From positions 1 to 10,631 of the forward strand of contig CAYMFF010000082.1 in the NCBI GenBank assembly GCA_964389575.1: a DNA stretch of 10,631 nucleotides. Reading direction: 5' to 3'. The DNA comes from JAGNRR01 sp964389575 (GTDB lineage Bacteria > Bacteroidota > Bacteroidia > Chitinophagales > Chitinophagaceae). Below are positions 1-6,968 of the stretch, in pieces. Every line of letters begins with the position of its first letter. Position 1 is the stretch's first letter. A program made the position numbers and the translations under genes. Below the pieces are notes generated by a model. That model had not been told where the DNA came from. It ran no database searches and saw only the letters and a list, made by a program, of their open reading frames with translations.

Positions 1-190
1 GTTTTAATACACCCCGTTTTTCGGCGTCTTTAATTAAATGGACAGCCAAACGATCTTTAATACTATTTCCTGGATTAAAATATTCCACCTTGGCGTATAC
101 CGAACAAGGCAAGTCTTTAACTACATGGTTTAATTTTATCAGCGGCGTGTTCCCAATTGTGCCTAAAATATTATCGTGTATGTTTTTCAT
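1..190 (-). CDS. Cystathionine beta-synthase / cysteine synthase family PLP enzyme (5' part only)
   Basis: This is the N-terminal 63 codons of a fold-type II pyridoxal-phosphate enzyme; the rest runs off the left edge. The start is an ATG at 190. Two family signatures are visible: IGNTPLIKLN (residues 12-21) and the PLP-lysine block FNPGNSIKDR (38-47), in which K45 should form the Schiff base. The family either makes cysteine from O-acetylserine and sulfide (CysK) or condenses serine and homocysteine to cystathionine (CBS). The FNPGNSIKDR form and the following AEKRG look closer to CBS-type members, but the discriminating C-terminal part is missing, so I give no symbol. The gene lies 23 bp downstream of tamL on the same strand and probably also has its own promoter. 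It is cytoplasmic. Family assignment is firm; exact reaction is not. Confidence 0.88.
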   Translation of the reverse strand, partial: MKNIHDNILGTIGNTPLIKLNHVVKDLPCSVYAKVEYFNPGNSIKDRLAVHLIKDAEKRGVLK

Positions 191-200
191 AATTATTTTA

Positions 201-231
201 CAAATGTATTTTTTTAGAATGGATATCCAAT
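201..231 (-). promoter_or_regulatory. Bacteroidota-type promoter for the CBS-like gene
   Basis: On the minus strand, ATTG (complement of 228-231, containing the TTG of the -33 element) is followed by a 19-bp spacer. Then comes TACATTTG (complement of 201-208), a perfect match to the -7 consensus TAnnTTTG of the Bacteroidota primary sigma factor. The -7 element ends 10 nt before the ATG at 190, giving a very short leader. The -33 box lies within the last codons of tamL. It would let the PLP enzyme be transcribed independently of tamL. Seen by eye only; transcription is inferred. Confidence 0.6.
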
Positions 232-2604
232 GGCAACATTCCATTGACCGTCATTTAATCGTAAACCATTAAAATCCCAACCACTATTCGTTAAGATATA
301 CGGATATTTTAATCGCCAAGCATGATCTACTCTGAAAACAAAAAATGAGAAGTCCAATCGCAGACCAATTCCACTACTTATCGCAATATCTTGCCAAAGC
401 TGATCTAATTGAATTTCTCCACCAATATTAGTTGAATCTTCTTGAAAAAGCCAAATATTTCCACCGTCAACAAAGGTGGCTCCTTTCAGTTCAAAGATTC
501 CAATTTTTGCTACCGGGAAACGTAATTCCGTATTAAGCTCCAATTTTATATCACCCGTTCGATCAATAATTTGACGGCCATTAGGATCTTCTGGCAAGGT
601 ACGACCTGGACCTAAATTACGAAGTTGCCAGCCTCTATTGCTAAAAGCACCGCCCTGAGAGTACTGTTTAATGTATGGTAGAGAGATATCTCCAAATGTT
701 GGAATACCTATGCCAACCATAGCTCTTGAAGCCCACTGCACTTTGTTTCGATTTCTATAAAAACGATAATCTAAATCTGCTCGTACATAATGAGCAATCG
801 GTGAAATCGACTTATTCGTTATCGCCTTATTTAACACGTTGACCCCTTGCAGCAATAATCCTGCTTCTTCAAAACCAATATTGAATGTATGCAACTTAGG
901 CGCTTGATTATTTTGCGTGCTTCTATATTCAAAATTAAAATTCTCACCTTGAATAAAATTATTAGAATAAGTATTTTGCAAATAGCGCGAACCAGCAATT
1001 CTGCTTACGAACTCAGCACTAAGCCGATCCTCCGGGACCGATGTAAAGGATAAAAACATCGGAGACACAAACCAACTTTTTTTATTCGTTTCTTTCCAAC
1101 TATAACTCAATTTGGCGGTAGTATTTTGAAGCTTAAATGATCCCACTCGATTAATTCGGCTATGAGCTAAACTAAAAATAGTAAAAGGTGTATTATTCCG
1201 TGAAGTTTTCCAATTAAACGGCAACAAAAACTTAGGCAATGTAAAGTTAGCAGAAGCATTAAAGTTATTAGCGTTCAACAAAAAACCATCAGCCAAACGA
1301 TCTTGATTTCTTTGGCGATATTCTACGGTGTATTGTGCTTGTAAATTCAGCTTATTCGCTCCCCTAAATAAATTCTTAGTGTTATAATTTAATCCACCTC
1401 CAAAACCAGCAAAATAATCTTCTCCATTACTTATATCAGCATTCAATTTAATGTCACGCTTTTTGGCCATGGTAAGCTCAATATAACAATCCAATGTATT
1501 CTTGCCATCTTTATTCCTTACAAACCGTATCTGTACAAGTTGAAAAGTACCTAATTGATTTAAGCGACTATACGTAGACTCCAAATTTTTAGTACTGTAC
1601 AATTGTTTTGGATGAATGAAGATATTTTCATAAATAATATCTCGCTTTATAATCAAATCGTAATACTGAAATATCAAATCTTTATATTGCTCCTCTTGTA
1701 ATTTTATTTCATCATGATCATGAAACGGGTCTTTGTACTTTACATAAACCCGATCTAATGTAAAACGTTTATCAAAAGCACTATCTCGCGTTGGATAAAG
1801 ATTCATGTAAACATCTATAGAATCTTGAGTACTAGGAGCTACTACCTTGGTAATAGATGCAAATGGATCACTAATTATATCCCGTAATTCAGAACGGTTA
1901 ATAGTGTCAGGCTCAAAATTCATATTCTCAATTTTGAAAGCATAATACCCTGAGTTCCGCAGTAAATTATACACTCGTTCTCGCTCTAGTCCTAAATCAA
2001 TATTTCGAAAAACCTTCCCTTTTTTGATATGACTTTTACGCGCAGTTTGTTGAATCAATGATCGAATACTAGGGCTCTCAATATTATGCTGTACTTTATT
2101 TATAAAATACTGTTTCCCGGGTACAACCGTATAAATGACTTTAGCTTCTTGGTTTTTTTTCTCAATCACGGTATCACTCACCCGAGAATAGAAATAACCA
2201 TTATTAAGCATATACCGCTTGATAGAAGTATCGGTTAATCGGACCGATGCTTTGTTGACAATTGTAGGTGGTTCAACTTTTCTTTCACGAATGTTTTCAT
2301 GTCGAGGTAAAGAATCATAATAACTATGTCTCAAATTATAACGCCATAATTTATATCGCGGCAAGCTGCCCACACCCCACAAATTACTATTGGGGCGTTG
2401 ACGCAAAATAGTACTCATCCCATCACGTAAGGCTGATTTATTTTTTATCGGATTTGCTTCATCCTTAATAACAATCTCATTTTCCGAAAGTAATAACTCA
2501 TCGTTATTAAGAAACTTATTATACCTACAAGATGTAACCGAACTGAACAATAAGATAATTAGACCAATCCTCTTAAATAATATGGTTCTTTGTTTATTTT
2601 GCAA
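214..2604 (-). CDS. tamL: TamL-type BamA/TamA family outer membrane lipoprotein
   Basis: This 796-residue protein belongs to the Omp85 superfamily. Residues 1-26 form a lipoprotein signal: basic start, hydrophobic core, then lipobox VTSC with C26 as the acylated cysteine. Residues about 30-380 are POTRA-like repeats (for example the segment RYMLNNGYFYSRV). From about 385 the sequence becomes an alternating beta-barrel and ends in aromatic F796, as outer-membrane barrels do. The conserved L6 RG(F/W) motif of Omp85 proteins is present as SNRGWQLRNLGPGR, with R657-G658-W659. A lipidated TamA homologue is the Bacteroidota TamL form, thought to work with TamB in outer-membrane assembly or lipid transport. 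The start must be TTG at 2604 (or ATT at 2607): a TAG stop lies directly upstream, and the first internal ATG would remove the signal peptide. The gene is divergent from the RNA methyltransferase, with 5 bp between start codons. No tamB is visible in the window. Confidence 0.9.
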   Translation of the reverse strand: MQNKQRTILFKRIGLIILLFSSVTSCRYNKFLNNDELLLSENEIVIKDEANPIKNKSALRDGMSTILRQRPNSNLWGVGSLPRYKLWRYNLRHSYYDSLPRHENIRERKVEPPTIVNKASVRLTDTSIKRYMLNNGYFYSRVSDTVIEKKNQEAKVIYTVVPGKQYFINKVQHNIESPSIRSLIQQTARKSHIKKGKVFRNIDLGLERERVYNLLRNSGYYAFKIENMNFEPDTINRSELRDIISDPFASITKVVAPSTQDSIDVYMNLYPTRDSAFDKRFTLDRVYVKYKDPFHDHDEIKLQEEQYKDLIFQYYDLIIKRDIIYENIFIHPKQLYSTKNLESTYSRLNQLGTFQLVQIRFVRNKDGKNTLDCYIELTMAKKRDIKLNADISNGEDYFAGFGGGLNYNTKNLFRGANKLNLQAQYTVEYRQRNQDRLADGFLLNANNFNASANFTLPKFLLPFNWKTSRNNTPFTIFSLAHSRINRVGSFKLQNTTAKLSYSWKETNKKSWFVSPMFLSFTSVPEDRLSAEFVSRIAGSRYLQNTYSNNFIQGENFNFEYRSTQNNQAPKLHTFNIGFEEAGLLLQGVNVLNKAITNKSISPIAHYVRADLDYRFYRNRNKVQWASRAMVGIGIPTFGDISLPYIKQYSQGGAFSNRGWQLRNLGPGRTLPEDPNGRQIIDRTGDIKLELNTELRFPVAKIGIFELKGATFVDGGNIWLFQEDSTNIGGEIQLDQLWQDIAISSGIGLRLDFSFFVFRVDHAWRLKYPYILTNSGWDFNGLRLNDGQWNVAIGYPF

Positions 2605-2609
2605 AATCT

Positions 2610-3332
2610 ATGATCAGTAAAGCGCAAATTAAACATATATCGGGATTACGCGCTAAAAAATACCGAACAGAACATTCACAATTTATTGTTGAAGGTCAAA
2701 AAAGTATAAATGAACTGATTCGCTCTCAATACACGGTAAATCATATCTATTATTCACCACAATTATCCGAAAACGCTGAAAAATTAGTTTTCGCGCAAAA
2801 AACGACTATATCAGATATTGAAATGGCTAAAATCAGTCTTCAGAAAAAACCTGAAGGGATACTAGCGATTGCCGAAATCCCGAAGAAAGAAGATTTTCAG
2901 TGGAAAAGCGCCCAATACATTGCGTTAGATAGCATACGTGACCCAGGGAATATGGGCACGATAATAAGACTGGCCGATTGGTTTGGTGTTCATCTAATTT
3001 GCAGTTTGGACTGTGTAGAATTGTACAATCCGAAAGTTATTCAATCCAGTATGGGGAGTTTATTTAATACTTCAATTCATTATTTAAACTTAGCCAAGGC
3101 ATTATCAGAAACTGATTTACCAATATTTTCGGCGATGTTAGAAGGCGAATCTATTTATGATTATCCAACCCAAGCAAGTGGTGTGTTACTGATAGGAAAT
3201 GAAGCCAATGGAATTTCTCCTGAAATAAAAGAACTTTCCACCGAAAAAATTACCATTCCGGGCGGAGAAAATACGGAAAGTTTGAATGCTGCAATAGCTT
3301 GTGGGATATTGACCTCCTATCTGTTTCGGTAG
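2610..3332 (+). CDS. SpoU/TrmH (SPOUT) family RNA 2'-O-ribose methyltransferase
   Basis: This 240-residue protein should transfer a methyl group from S-adenosylmethionine to a ribose 2'-OH of rRNA or tRNA. All three SpoU motifs are visible. Motif 1 is at about 107-120 (LDSIRDPGNMGTIIR, with N114 and R120). Motif 2 is LLIGNEANGIS (193-203). Motif 3 is IPGGENTESLNAAIACGIL (216-234), where the knotted SAM site forms. The N-terminal 90 residues resemble the SpoU substrate-binding domain, including FIVEG (25-29). Motif 3 has GGENT where many relatives have a methionine- or glycine-rich variant; the key ESLN is intact. The ATG at 2610 fits the family N-terminus (MISKAQIKHISGLRAKKYR). The target nucleotide cannot be told from sequence; RlmB-like or TsnR-like activity are options. 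Confidence 0.92.
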   Translation: MISKAQIKHISGLRAKKYRTEHSQFIVEGQKSINELIRSQYTVNHIYYSPQLSENAEKLVFAQKTTISDIEMAKISLQKKPEGILAIAEIPKKEDFQWKSAQYIALDSIRDPGNMGTIIRLADWFGVHLICSLDCVELYNPKVIQSSMGSLFNTSIHYLNLAKALSETDLPIFSAMLEGESIYDYPTQASGVLLIGNEANGISPEIKELSTEKITIPGGENTESLNAAIACGILTSYLFR

Positions 3333-3358
3333 ATAATTGCTCGCACTTTTTTCAAGGC

Positions 3359-3432
3359 AGAATTAAACTATAATAGTATATTAGCGTCCTACTGTTTCTT
3401 AATTTTAAAAAGAAAGAAATAGAATTAAACTA
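3359..3432. repeat. Pair of 12-bp direct repeats upstream of the DUF4476 gene
   Basis: AGAATTAAACTA occurs exactly at 3359-3370 and 3421-3432, 62 bp apart, in the 108-bp gap between the methyltransferase and the DUF4476 gene. The first copy overlaps by four bases an 11-nt palindrome, ACTATAATAGT (3367-3377). The second copy ends 8 nt before the ATG at 3441. The repeats may be regulator sites or chance in AT-rich DNA. I found no convincing TAnnTTTG promoter in this gap. Confidence 0.4.
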
Positions 3433-3440
3433 ACTGAAAT

Positions 3441-4259
3441 ATGCAAAAATTAGTATTGGTGCTTTGTGCACTGTTTTTCACATTACCCACTTTCGCGCAA
3501 CGCGAACGAAGCATGTTGAAAATAAGAGACATGGAAGGACGAAACATTACTGTTGAAATCAATGGAAGGCGTTTCGAGCGAGTGGGCAAAATGCTTACCT
3601 TTAGAGACCTGCCACCTCGCAATCATTCTATCAAAGTTTATGTAGTAAATCGCACTCGGAATAATAATCGAAGAGCACGATTAATTTATCAAGGACGCCT
3701 GAGAACACGCCCGGGAAAAATATATTATGTGACTGTGGATGATTATGAGAAATTAGATATCATTACTGATTGCTGTTTGGGAGATAACGGACCTTGGAAC
3801 GAACCAAACACTTGGTACCGAAGCCGTTATTACGATCAACAAAATTGGGAAGGTGACATTCAATTCAATCCGCAACGAGATACGTATTACAACTACGATA
3901 AGGATGAAGAAAGAAGAAGAAAATATGAGCGACGGTATAAAAAAGATGATTGGGACCACTACCAAAGTGGGATGAGCAGTGCTCGATTTAATAACCTGTT
4001 GCAATCTATGGAGAATGCTAGTTTTGAAAGCAACCGATTAAGTTTAGTAAAACAAGCCTTAAGCAACAACCACGTTAGTACGAACCAATTAGTGAAAATA
4101 ATGAAAGCCATGAGCTTTGAAAGTTCGCGAATGAATGTGGCAAAAATGGCTTACGAGAAAGTAGTGGATAAAGAAAACACTTTTCAAATAAATAATGGTT
4201 TTAGTTTTAGCAGTAGCCGAGATGAATACCAACGTTTTTTAGAAAATCGAAGAAGATAG
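3441..4259 (+). CDS. Secreted DUF4476 domain protein with PEGA-like N-terminal domain
   Basis: This 272-residue exported protein has unknown function. Residues 1-20 form a Sec signal peptide with likely cleavage after TFA, before Q20. Residues about 24-103 look like a small PEGA-like beta-sandwich (LKIRDMEGRNITVEINGRRF onward). A tyrosine-, arginine- and aspartate-rich linker follows at about 120-175. The C-terminal 95 residues match DUF4476, a helical domain common in Bacteroidota. It contains two recognisable repeats, NASFESNRLSLVKQAL (192-207) and AMSFESSRMNVAKMAY (223-238). There is a CC pair at 111-112. The protein is probably periplasmic or surface-associated. The gene stands alone between a 108-bp upstream gap and a strong terminator, so it is likely monocistronic. 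Domain call is good; biological role unknown. Confidence 0.85.
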   Translation: MQKLVLVLCALFFTLPTFAQRERSMLKIRDMEGRNITVEINGRRFERVGKMLTFRDLPPRNHSIKVYVVNRTRNNNRRARLIYQGRLRTRPGKIYYVTVDDYEKLDIITDCCLGDNGPWNEPNTWYRSRYYDQQNWEGDIQFNPQRDTYYNYDKDEERRRKYERRYKKDDWDHYQSGMSSARFNNLLQSMENASFESNRLSLVKQALSNNHVSTNQLVKIMKAMSFESSRMNVAKMAYEKVVDKENTFQINNGFSFSSSRDEYQRFLENRRR

Positions 4260-4279
4260 AAATTGATAAAACCGATTTG

Positions 4280-4311
4280 AAAAACCGCTAAATTCTTTCA
4301 GCGGTTTTTTT
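4280..4311 (+). terminator. Rho-independent terminator of the DUF4476 gene
   Basis: A perfect 10-bp stem, AAAAACCGCT (4280-4289) paired with AGCGGTTTTT (4300-4309), encloses a 10-nt loop and runs into a seven-T tract (4305-4311). It starts 20 bp after the stop codon at 4259 and separates this gene from the symporter gene downstream. Confidence 0.9.
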
Positions 4312-4338
4312 GTAAATAAAAATGTATTTTGCGTACGA

Positions 4339-5673
4339 ATGGCAAAAAAGGAAAACAAAAAAAGACTAGCACTTCATTGGCAAATATTAATCGGGATGAT
4401 GGCTGGTGTCATTTTTGGAATTGCAATGGCTGAGCTAAACGCAAAAGAGTTTGTAATGAATTGGATTGCTCCCGTTGGCACTATTTTCGTGAAGCTTCTT
4501 AAATTAATTGCTATCCCCTTAATAATTGCATCGCTTATAAAAGGAATCGGTGAATTAAAAGACATTGCCAAATTTTCTAAAATCGGCGGACGGACAATAT
4601 TGATTTATATCGCCACAACGGTTATTGCAATAACGATAGGACTGGGTATTGTCAATATCATGAAACCAGGTGAAAGCATTCCTAAATCGACCATAGAAAA
4701 AATGACCAAAACCTACGCCCAAGATGAAGGCGTAACCCAAAAAATAGAAACGGCTAAAGCGCAGAAAAAAAGCCGACCGCTTGATTTTATTGTAAACATG
4801 GTGCCGGACAATGTTTTTAAAGCAACCACGGATAACCGAAGCATGCTTCAAGTTATTTTCTTTGTGATCTTTTTCGGAATTTGTATTTTATTAATTAAGC
4901 CAGAAGATTCCAAACCAGTTTATGATTTTTTTACAGGACTCAATGAAATTATATTAAAAATGGTAGACATTATAATGCTAACTGCACCTTTCGCGGTTTT
5001 TGCGTTATTAGCTAATGTTATTGTTAGTGCAAATGATCCGCAACTTTTATTGGGCCTATTAAAATATGCAGGCACGGTACTATTAGGACTCAGTATAATG
5101 GTACTTATTTATGCGTTGGCCATTAAATTTTATACCAAACGTTCATTTGCTAGTTTTTTCAAAGGAATTAGCCCTGCACAATTATTAGCCTTTTCTACAT
5201 CATCCTCTGCAGCCACTTTACCAGTAACCATGGAACGCGTAGAGGAACACTTGGGTGTTGAAAAAGAAGTAAGCAGTTTTGTTTTACCAGTCGGCGCTAC
5301 TATTAATATGGATGGCACTAGTTTGTATCAAGCAGTTGCGGCCGTATTTATTTGTCAGGCGTTGGACTTTCCCTTGACCTTTCAATTACAACTCACTATT
5401 GTTTTAACTGCTTTATTAGCCTCAATTGGCTCGGCGGCAGTTCCAGGCGCTGGAATGGTTATGTTGGTTATGGTTTTACAATCAATTGGTCTTCCCGAAG
5501 AATATTTTGCTATTGGTTTGGCTATGATATTTGCTATTGATCGTCCATTGGATATGTGCCGAACGGTTATAAACGTAACAGGTGATGCTACCGTGGCTAT
5601 GATTGTTGGCAAAAGTGTTGGAAAACTAAGTGACCCAAATGTGAAAGATTGGGATGACCATTATGGTAAATAG
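4339..5673 (+). CDS. Dicarboxylate/amino acid:cation symporter (SLC1/DAACS family), probably acidic amino acids
   Basis: This 444-residue inner-membrane secondary transporter has the full SLC1 core. The HP1 serine-rich tip is STSSSAATLP (286-295). TM7 carries NMDGT (323-327). The HP2 tip is SAAVPGAG (365-372). TM8 carries DRPLDMCRTVINVTGDA (401-417). By the known GltPh structure, D401, N412 and D416 correspond to D390, N401 and D405 in the cation-binding region. D405 and R408 correspond to D394 and R397, which hold the amino group and side-chain carboxylate of aspartate. Keeping both favours glutamate/aspartate uptake over the C4-dicarboxylate DctA type. A charged loop rich in Lys (about 110-150) replaces the usual short TM3-TM4 region. 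The ATG at 4339 gives a normal N-terminus. A small membrane-protein gene follows 24 bp downstream and is probably cotranscribed. Confidence 0.93.
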   Translation: MAKKENKKRLALHWQILIGMMAGVIFGIAMAELNAKEFVMNWIAPVGTIFVKLLKLIAIPLIIASLIKGIGELKDIAKFSKIGGRTILIYIATTVIAITIGLGIVNIMKPGESIPKSTIEKMTKTYAQDEGVTQKIETAKAQKKSRPLDFIVNMVPDNVFKATTDNRSMLQVIFFVIFFGICILLIKPEDSKPVYDFFTGLNEIILKMVDIIMLTAPFAVFALLANVIVSANDPQLLLGLLKYAGTVLLGLSIMVLIYALAIKFYTKRSFASFFKGISPAQLLAFSTSSSAATLPVTMERVEEHLGVEKEVSSFVLPVGATINMDGTSLYQAVAAVFICQALDFPLTFQLQLTIVLTALLASIGSAAVPGAGMVMLVMVLQSIGLPEEYFAIGLAMIFAIDRPLDMCRTVINVTGDATVAMIVGKSVGKLSDPNVKDWDDHYGK

Positions 5674-5697
5674 CAAGAGTAACCTATTTTTTTAACC

Positions 5698-6003
5698 ATG
5701 AGTTTGATTGAGATTCAACCAACTATTTTAATGGGATTAATGCTGTCGCTTCTGTTTAAGGCCGTCCTGAACCGTGAGTATTATATCCACGCTGAATACA
5801 TTGACAAAGGACTTCGCTTTCCAATTTTTAGTATATTACTTAGCTTTTGGCTCATTGGTAACATTTTTAAAATCCGTTGGAAAACAAAAAGCGACAACCG
5901 ATTGACTGAAAATCTAAGGCGTCTGGCGAATGGATCTAATTTAATATTTATCCTAATGCTTTGTTTGAATTTACTATTCTTCGTTTTTACTCAGTTCCTT
6001 TGA
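5698..6003 (+). CDS. Small three-helix membrane protein, unknown function
   Basis: I do not recognise this 101-residue protein. It has three hydrophobic stretches, at about 7-23, 43-58 and 81-100, separated by short charged loops (a KTKSDNRLTENLRR segment at 62-75). There is no signal peptide or cysteine motif. The ATG lies 24 bp after the symporter stop codon, so cotranscription is likely. Whether it has a role with the transporter is only a guess from position. Its last 17 bp overlap the 3' end of pcm on the opposite strand. The reading frame is open throughout, and the helix pattern supports a real gene. Confidence 0.7.
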   Translation: MSLIEIQPTILMGLMLSLLFKAVLNREYYIHAEYIDKGLRFPIFSILLSFWLIGNIFKIRWKTKSDNRLTENLRRLANGSNLIFILMLCLNLLFFVFTQFL

Positions 6004-6643
6004 GCATCGGCACAAAACTAAAATCTCCAAACGTTTCTTTTTTTACCCCTCCTCTTGGCCCCTTAATTAAACGGGTCATAATTTGCGTCTTACCATTATC
6101 TACTGGGGCAACTAATATCCCATTAGGCTTTAACTGATTAATTAAATCTTCAGGAATATATGGCGCGCCAGCTGTTATGATAATTTTGTCAAAAGGTCCA
6201 TAAGTGGGCAATCCTTTATATCCATCACCAAAAAAAAATTTAATAAAAGGATACTTTCTTTGAAACGGATAATTGTTTTGATTTTCTTTGAAAAGACCTT
6301 CTTGTCTTTCAATGGTGTAAACATGGGCACCCAACTCCGCTAAAATAGTTGCTTGATAGGCACTTCCTGTTCCTACTTCTAGCACCTTATCCATTTTTTT
6401 AATCTCTAATAATTCCGTTTGAAACGCTACCGTATATGGCTGGGAAATAGTTTGTCCGCAATGAATATCAAATGCCTGATCTCGATATGCAATATTCACT
6501 AAAGCAGAATCCAAAAAGTAATGACGAGGCACTTCATTGATAGCTTGTAAAACAGCTTTATCATGAATTCCCTTTTTTACCAAACCATCAACTAATTGCT
6601 GACGCATTCCTTTATGACGATATGAGTCTTCCCTATTGCTCAT
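5987..6643 (-). CDS. pcm: Protein-L-isoaspartate O-methyltransferase
   Basis: This 218-residue cytosolic repair enzyme (EC 2.1.1.77) uses S-adenosylmethionine to methylate isoaspartyl residues in damaged proteins, starting their conversion back to aspartate. Visible signatures are GQTISQPYTVAFQTELL (63-79) with the substrate-site serine S67, SAM-binding motif I VLEVGTGSAYQ (87-97), GDGYKGLP (139-146), and FDKIIITAGAPYIP (151-164). Length is typical. The ATG at 6643 overlaps the end of the upstream lipoprotein gene by 11 bp, so translation is probably coupled. It is the last visible gene of the nusB operon and converges on the small membrane-protein gene. Confidence 0.95.
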   Translation of the reverse strand: MSNREDSYRHKGMRQQLVDGLVKKGIHDKAVLQAINEVPRHYFLDSALVNIAYRDQAFDIHCGQTISQPYTVAFQTELLEIKKMDKVLEVGTGSAYQATILAELGAHVYTIERQEGLFKENQNNYPFQRKYPFIKFFFGDGYKGLPTYGPFDKIIITAGAPYIPEDLINQLKPNGILVAPVDNGKTQIMTRLIKGPRGGVKKETFGDFSFVPMLKGTE

Positions 6644-6968
6644 TTTTTCTGTAATATTTCGCCGGCACGGATGTTTTATTCATTGAATTAGTTAACACCA
6701 ATGTATCTTCTCTAATAAAATCATAAATCAAATAATAAGACTCACTTTCTTGGTTGGTATAAAAGGTCAATTTCCCTTCTGATGGTTCAAGAACATAATC
6801 TTCTTTTTTCACATTAATCATAGGTCCACGTCCGCCGCTATATTTATTCTCGTCATGAAATTCAAACCAATAATCTTCACTATGCCATTTCCCTAATATA
6901 GTTTTCTTATCTTGACTTCCGCAGGAAGCAAAAAATAATAAAAAAGTTAACACAATTACATTTCTCAT
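6633..6968 (-). CDS. Small lipoprotein, lipocalin-like
   Basis: This 111-residue lipoprotein has a hydrophobic signal ending in lipobox FASC with C16 as the lipidation site. The mature part begins with TILGKWHSEDYWFEF, carrying the G-x-W motif (G26-K27-W28) that opens lipocalin-like barrels. Alternating beta-strand segments follow (KYSGGR, KLTFYTN, SYYLIYDF, TLVLTN). It is shorter than a classical lipocalin but similar to small lipocalin-like lipoproteins of Bacteroidota. Its ligand is unknown. The ATG at 6968 overlaps the coaE stop in an ATGA arrangement (4 bp), and its 3' end overlaps pcm by 11 bp, which argues for translational coupling. Lipoprotein status is solid; the lipocalin assignment is moderate. 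Confidence 0.8.
   Translation of the reverse strand: MRNVIVLTFLLFFASCGSQDKKTILGKWHSEDYWFEFHDENKYSGGRGPMINVKKEDYVLEPSEGKLTFYTNQESESYYLIYDFIREDTLVLTNSMNKTSVPAKYYRKNEQ

Noticed and set aside
90..272. 60-codon plus-strand open frame at the left edge
   Set aside because: It is antisense to the CBS-like N-terminus and the tamL 3' end, both strongly supported, and has no features of its own.
2594..2601. Promoter -7 for the RNA methyltransferase (TTATTTTG)
   Set aside because: One base off consensus, and no TTG at the proper -33 distance.
3753..4004. 83-codon hydrophobic open frame on the minus strand
   Set aside because: It is antisense to the DUF4476 gene; its apparent hydrophobicity is the complement of charged codons.
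4325..4331. Promoter -7 for the symporter (TATTTTG)
   Set aside because: One base short of TAnnTTTG, and the only TTTG upstream is 12 bp away, too close, and part of the terminator T tract.
4555..4851. 98-codon open frame on the minus strand inside the symporter gene
   Set aside because: It lies wholly antisense to a well-supported SLC1 gene and its translation has no recognisable domain; it is a shadow frame.
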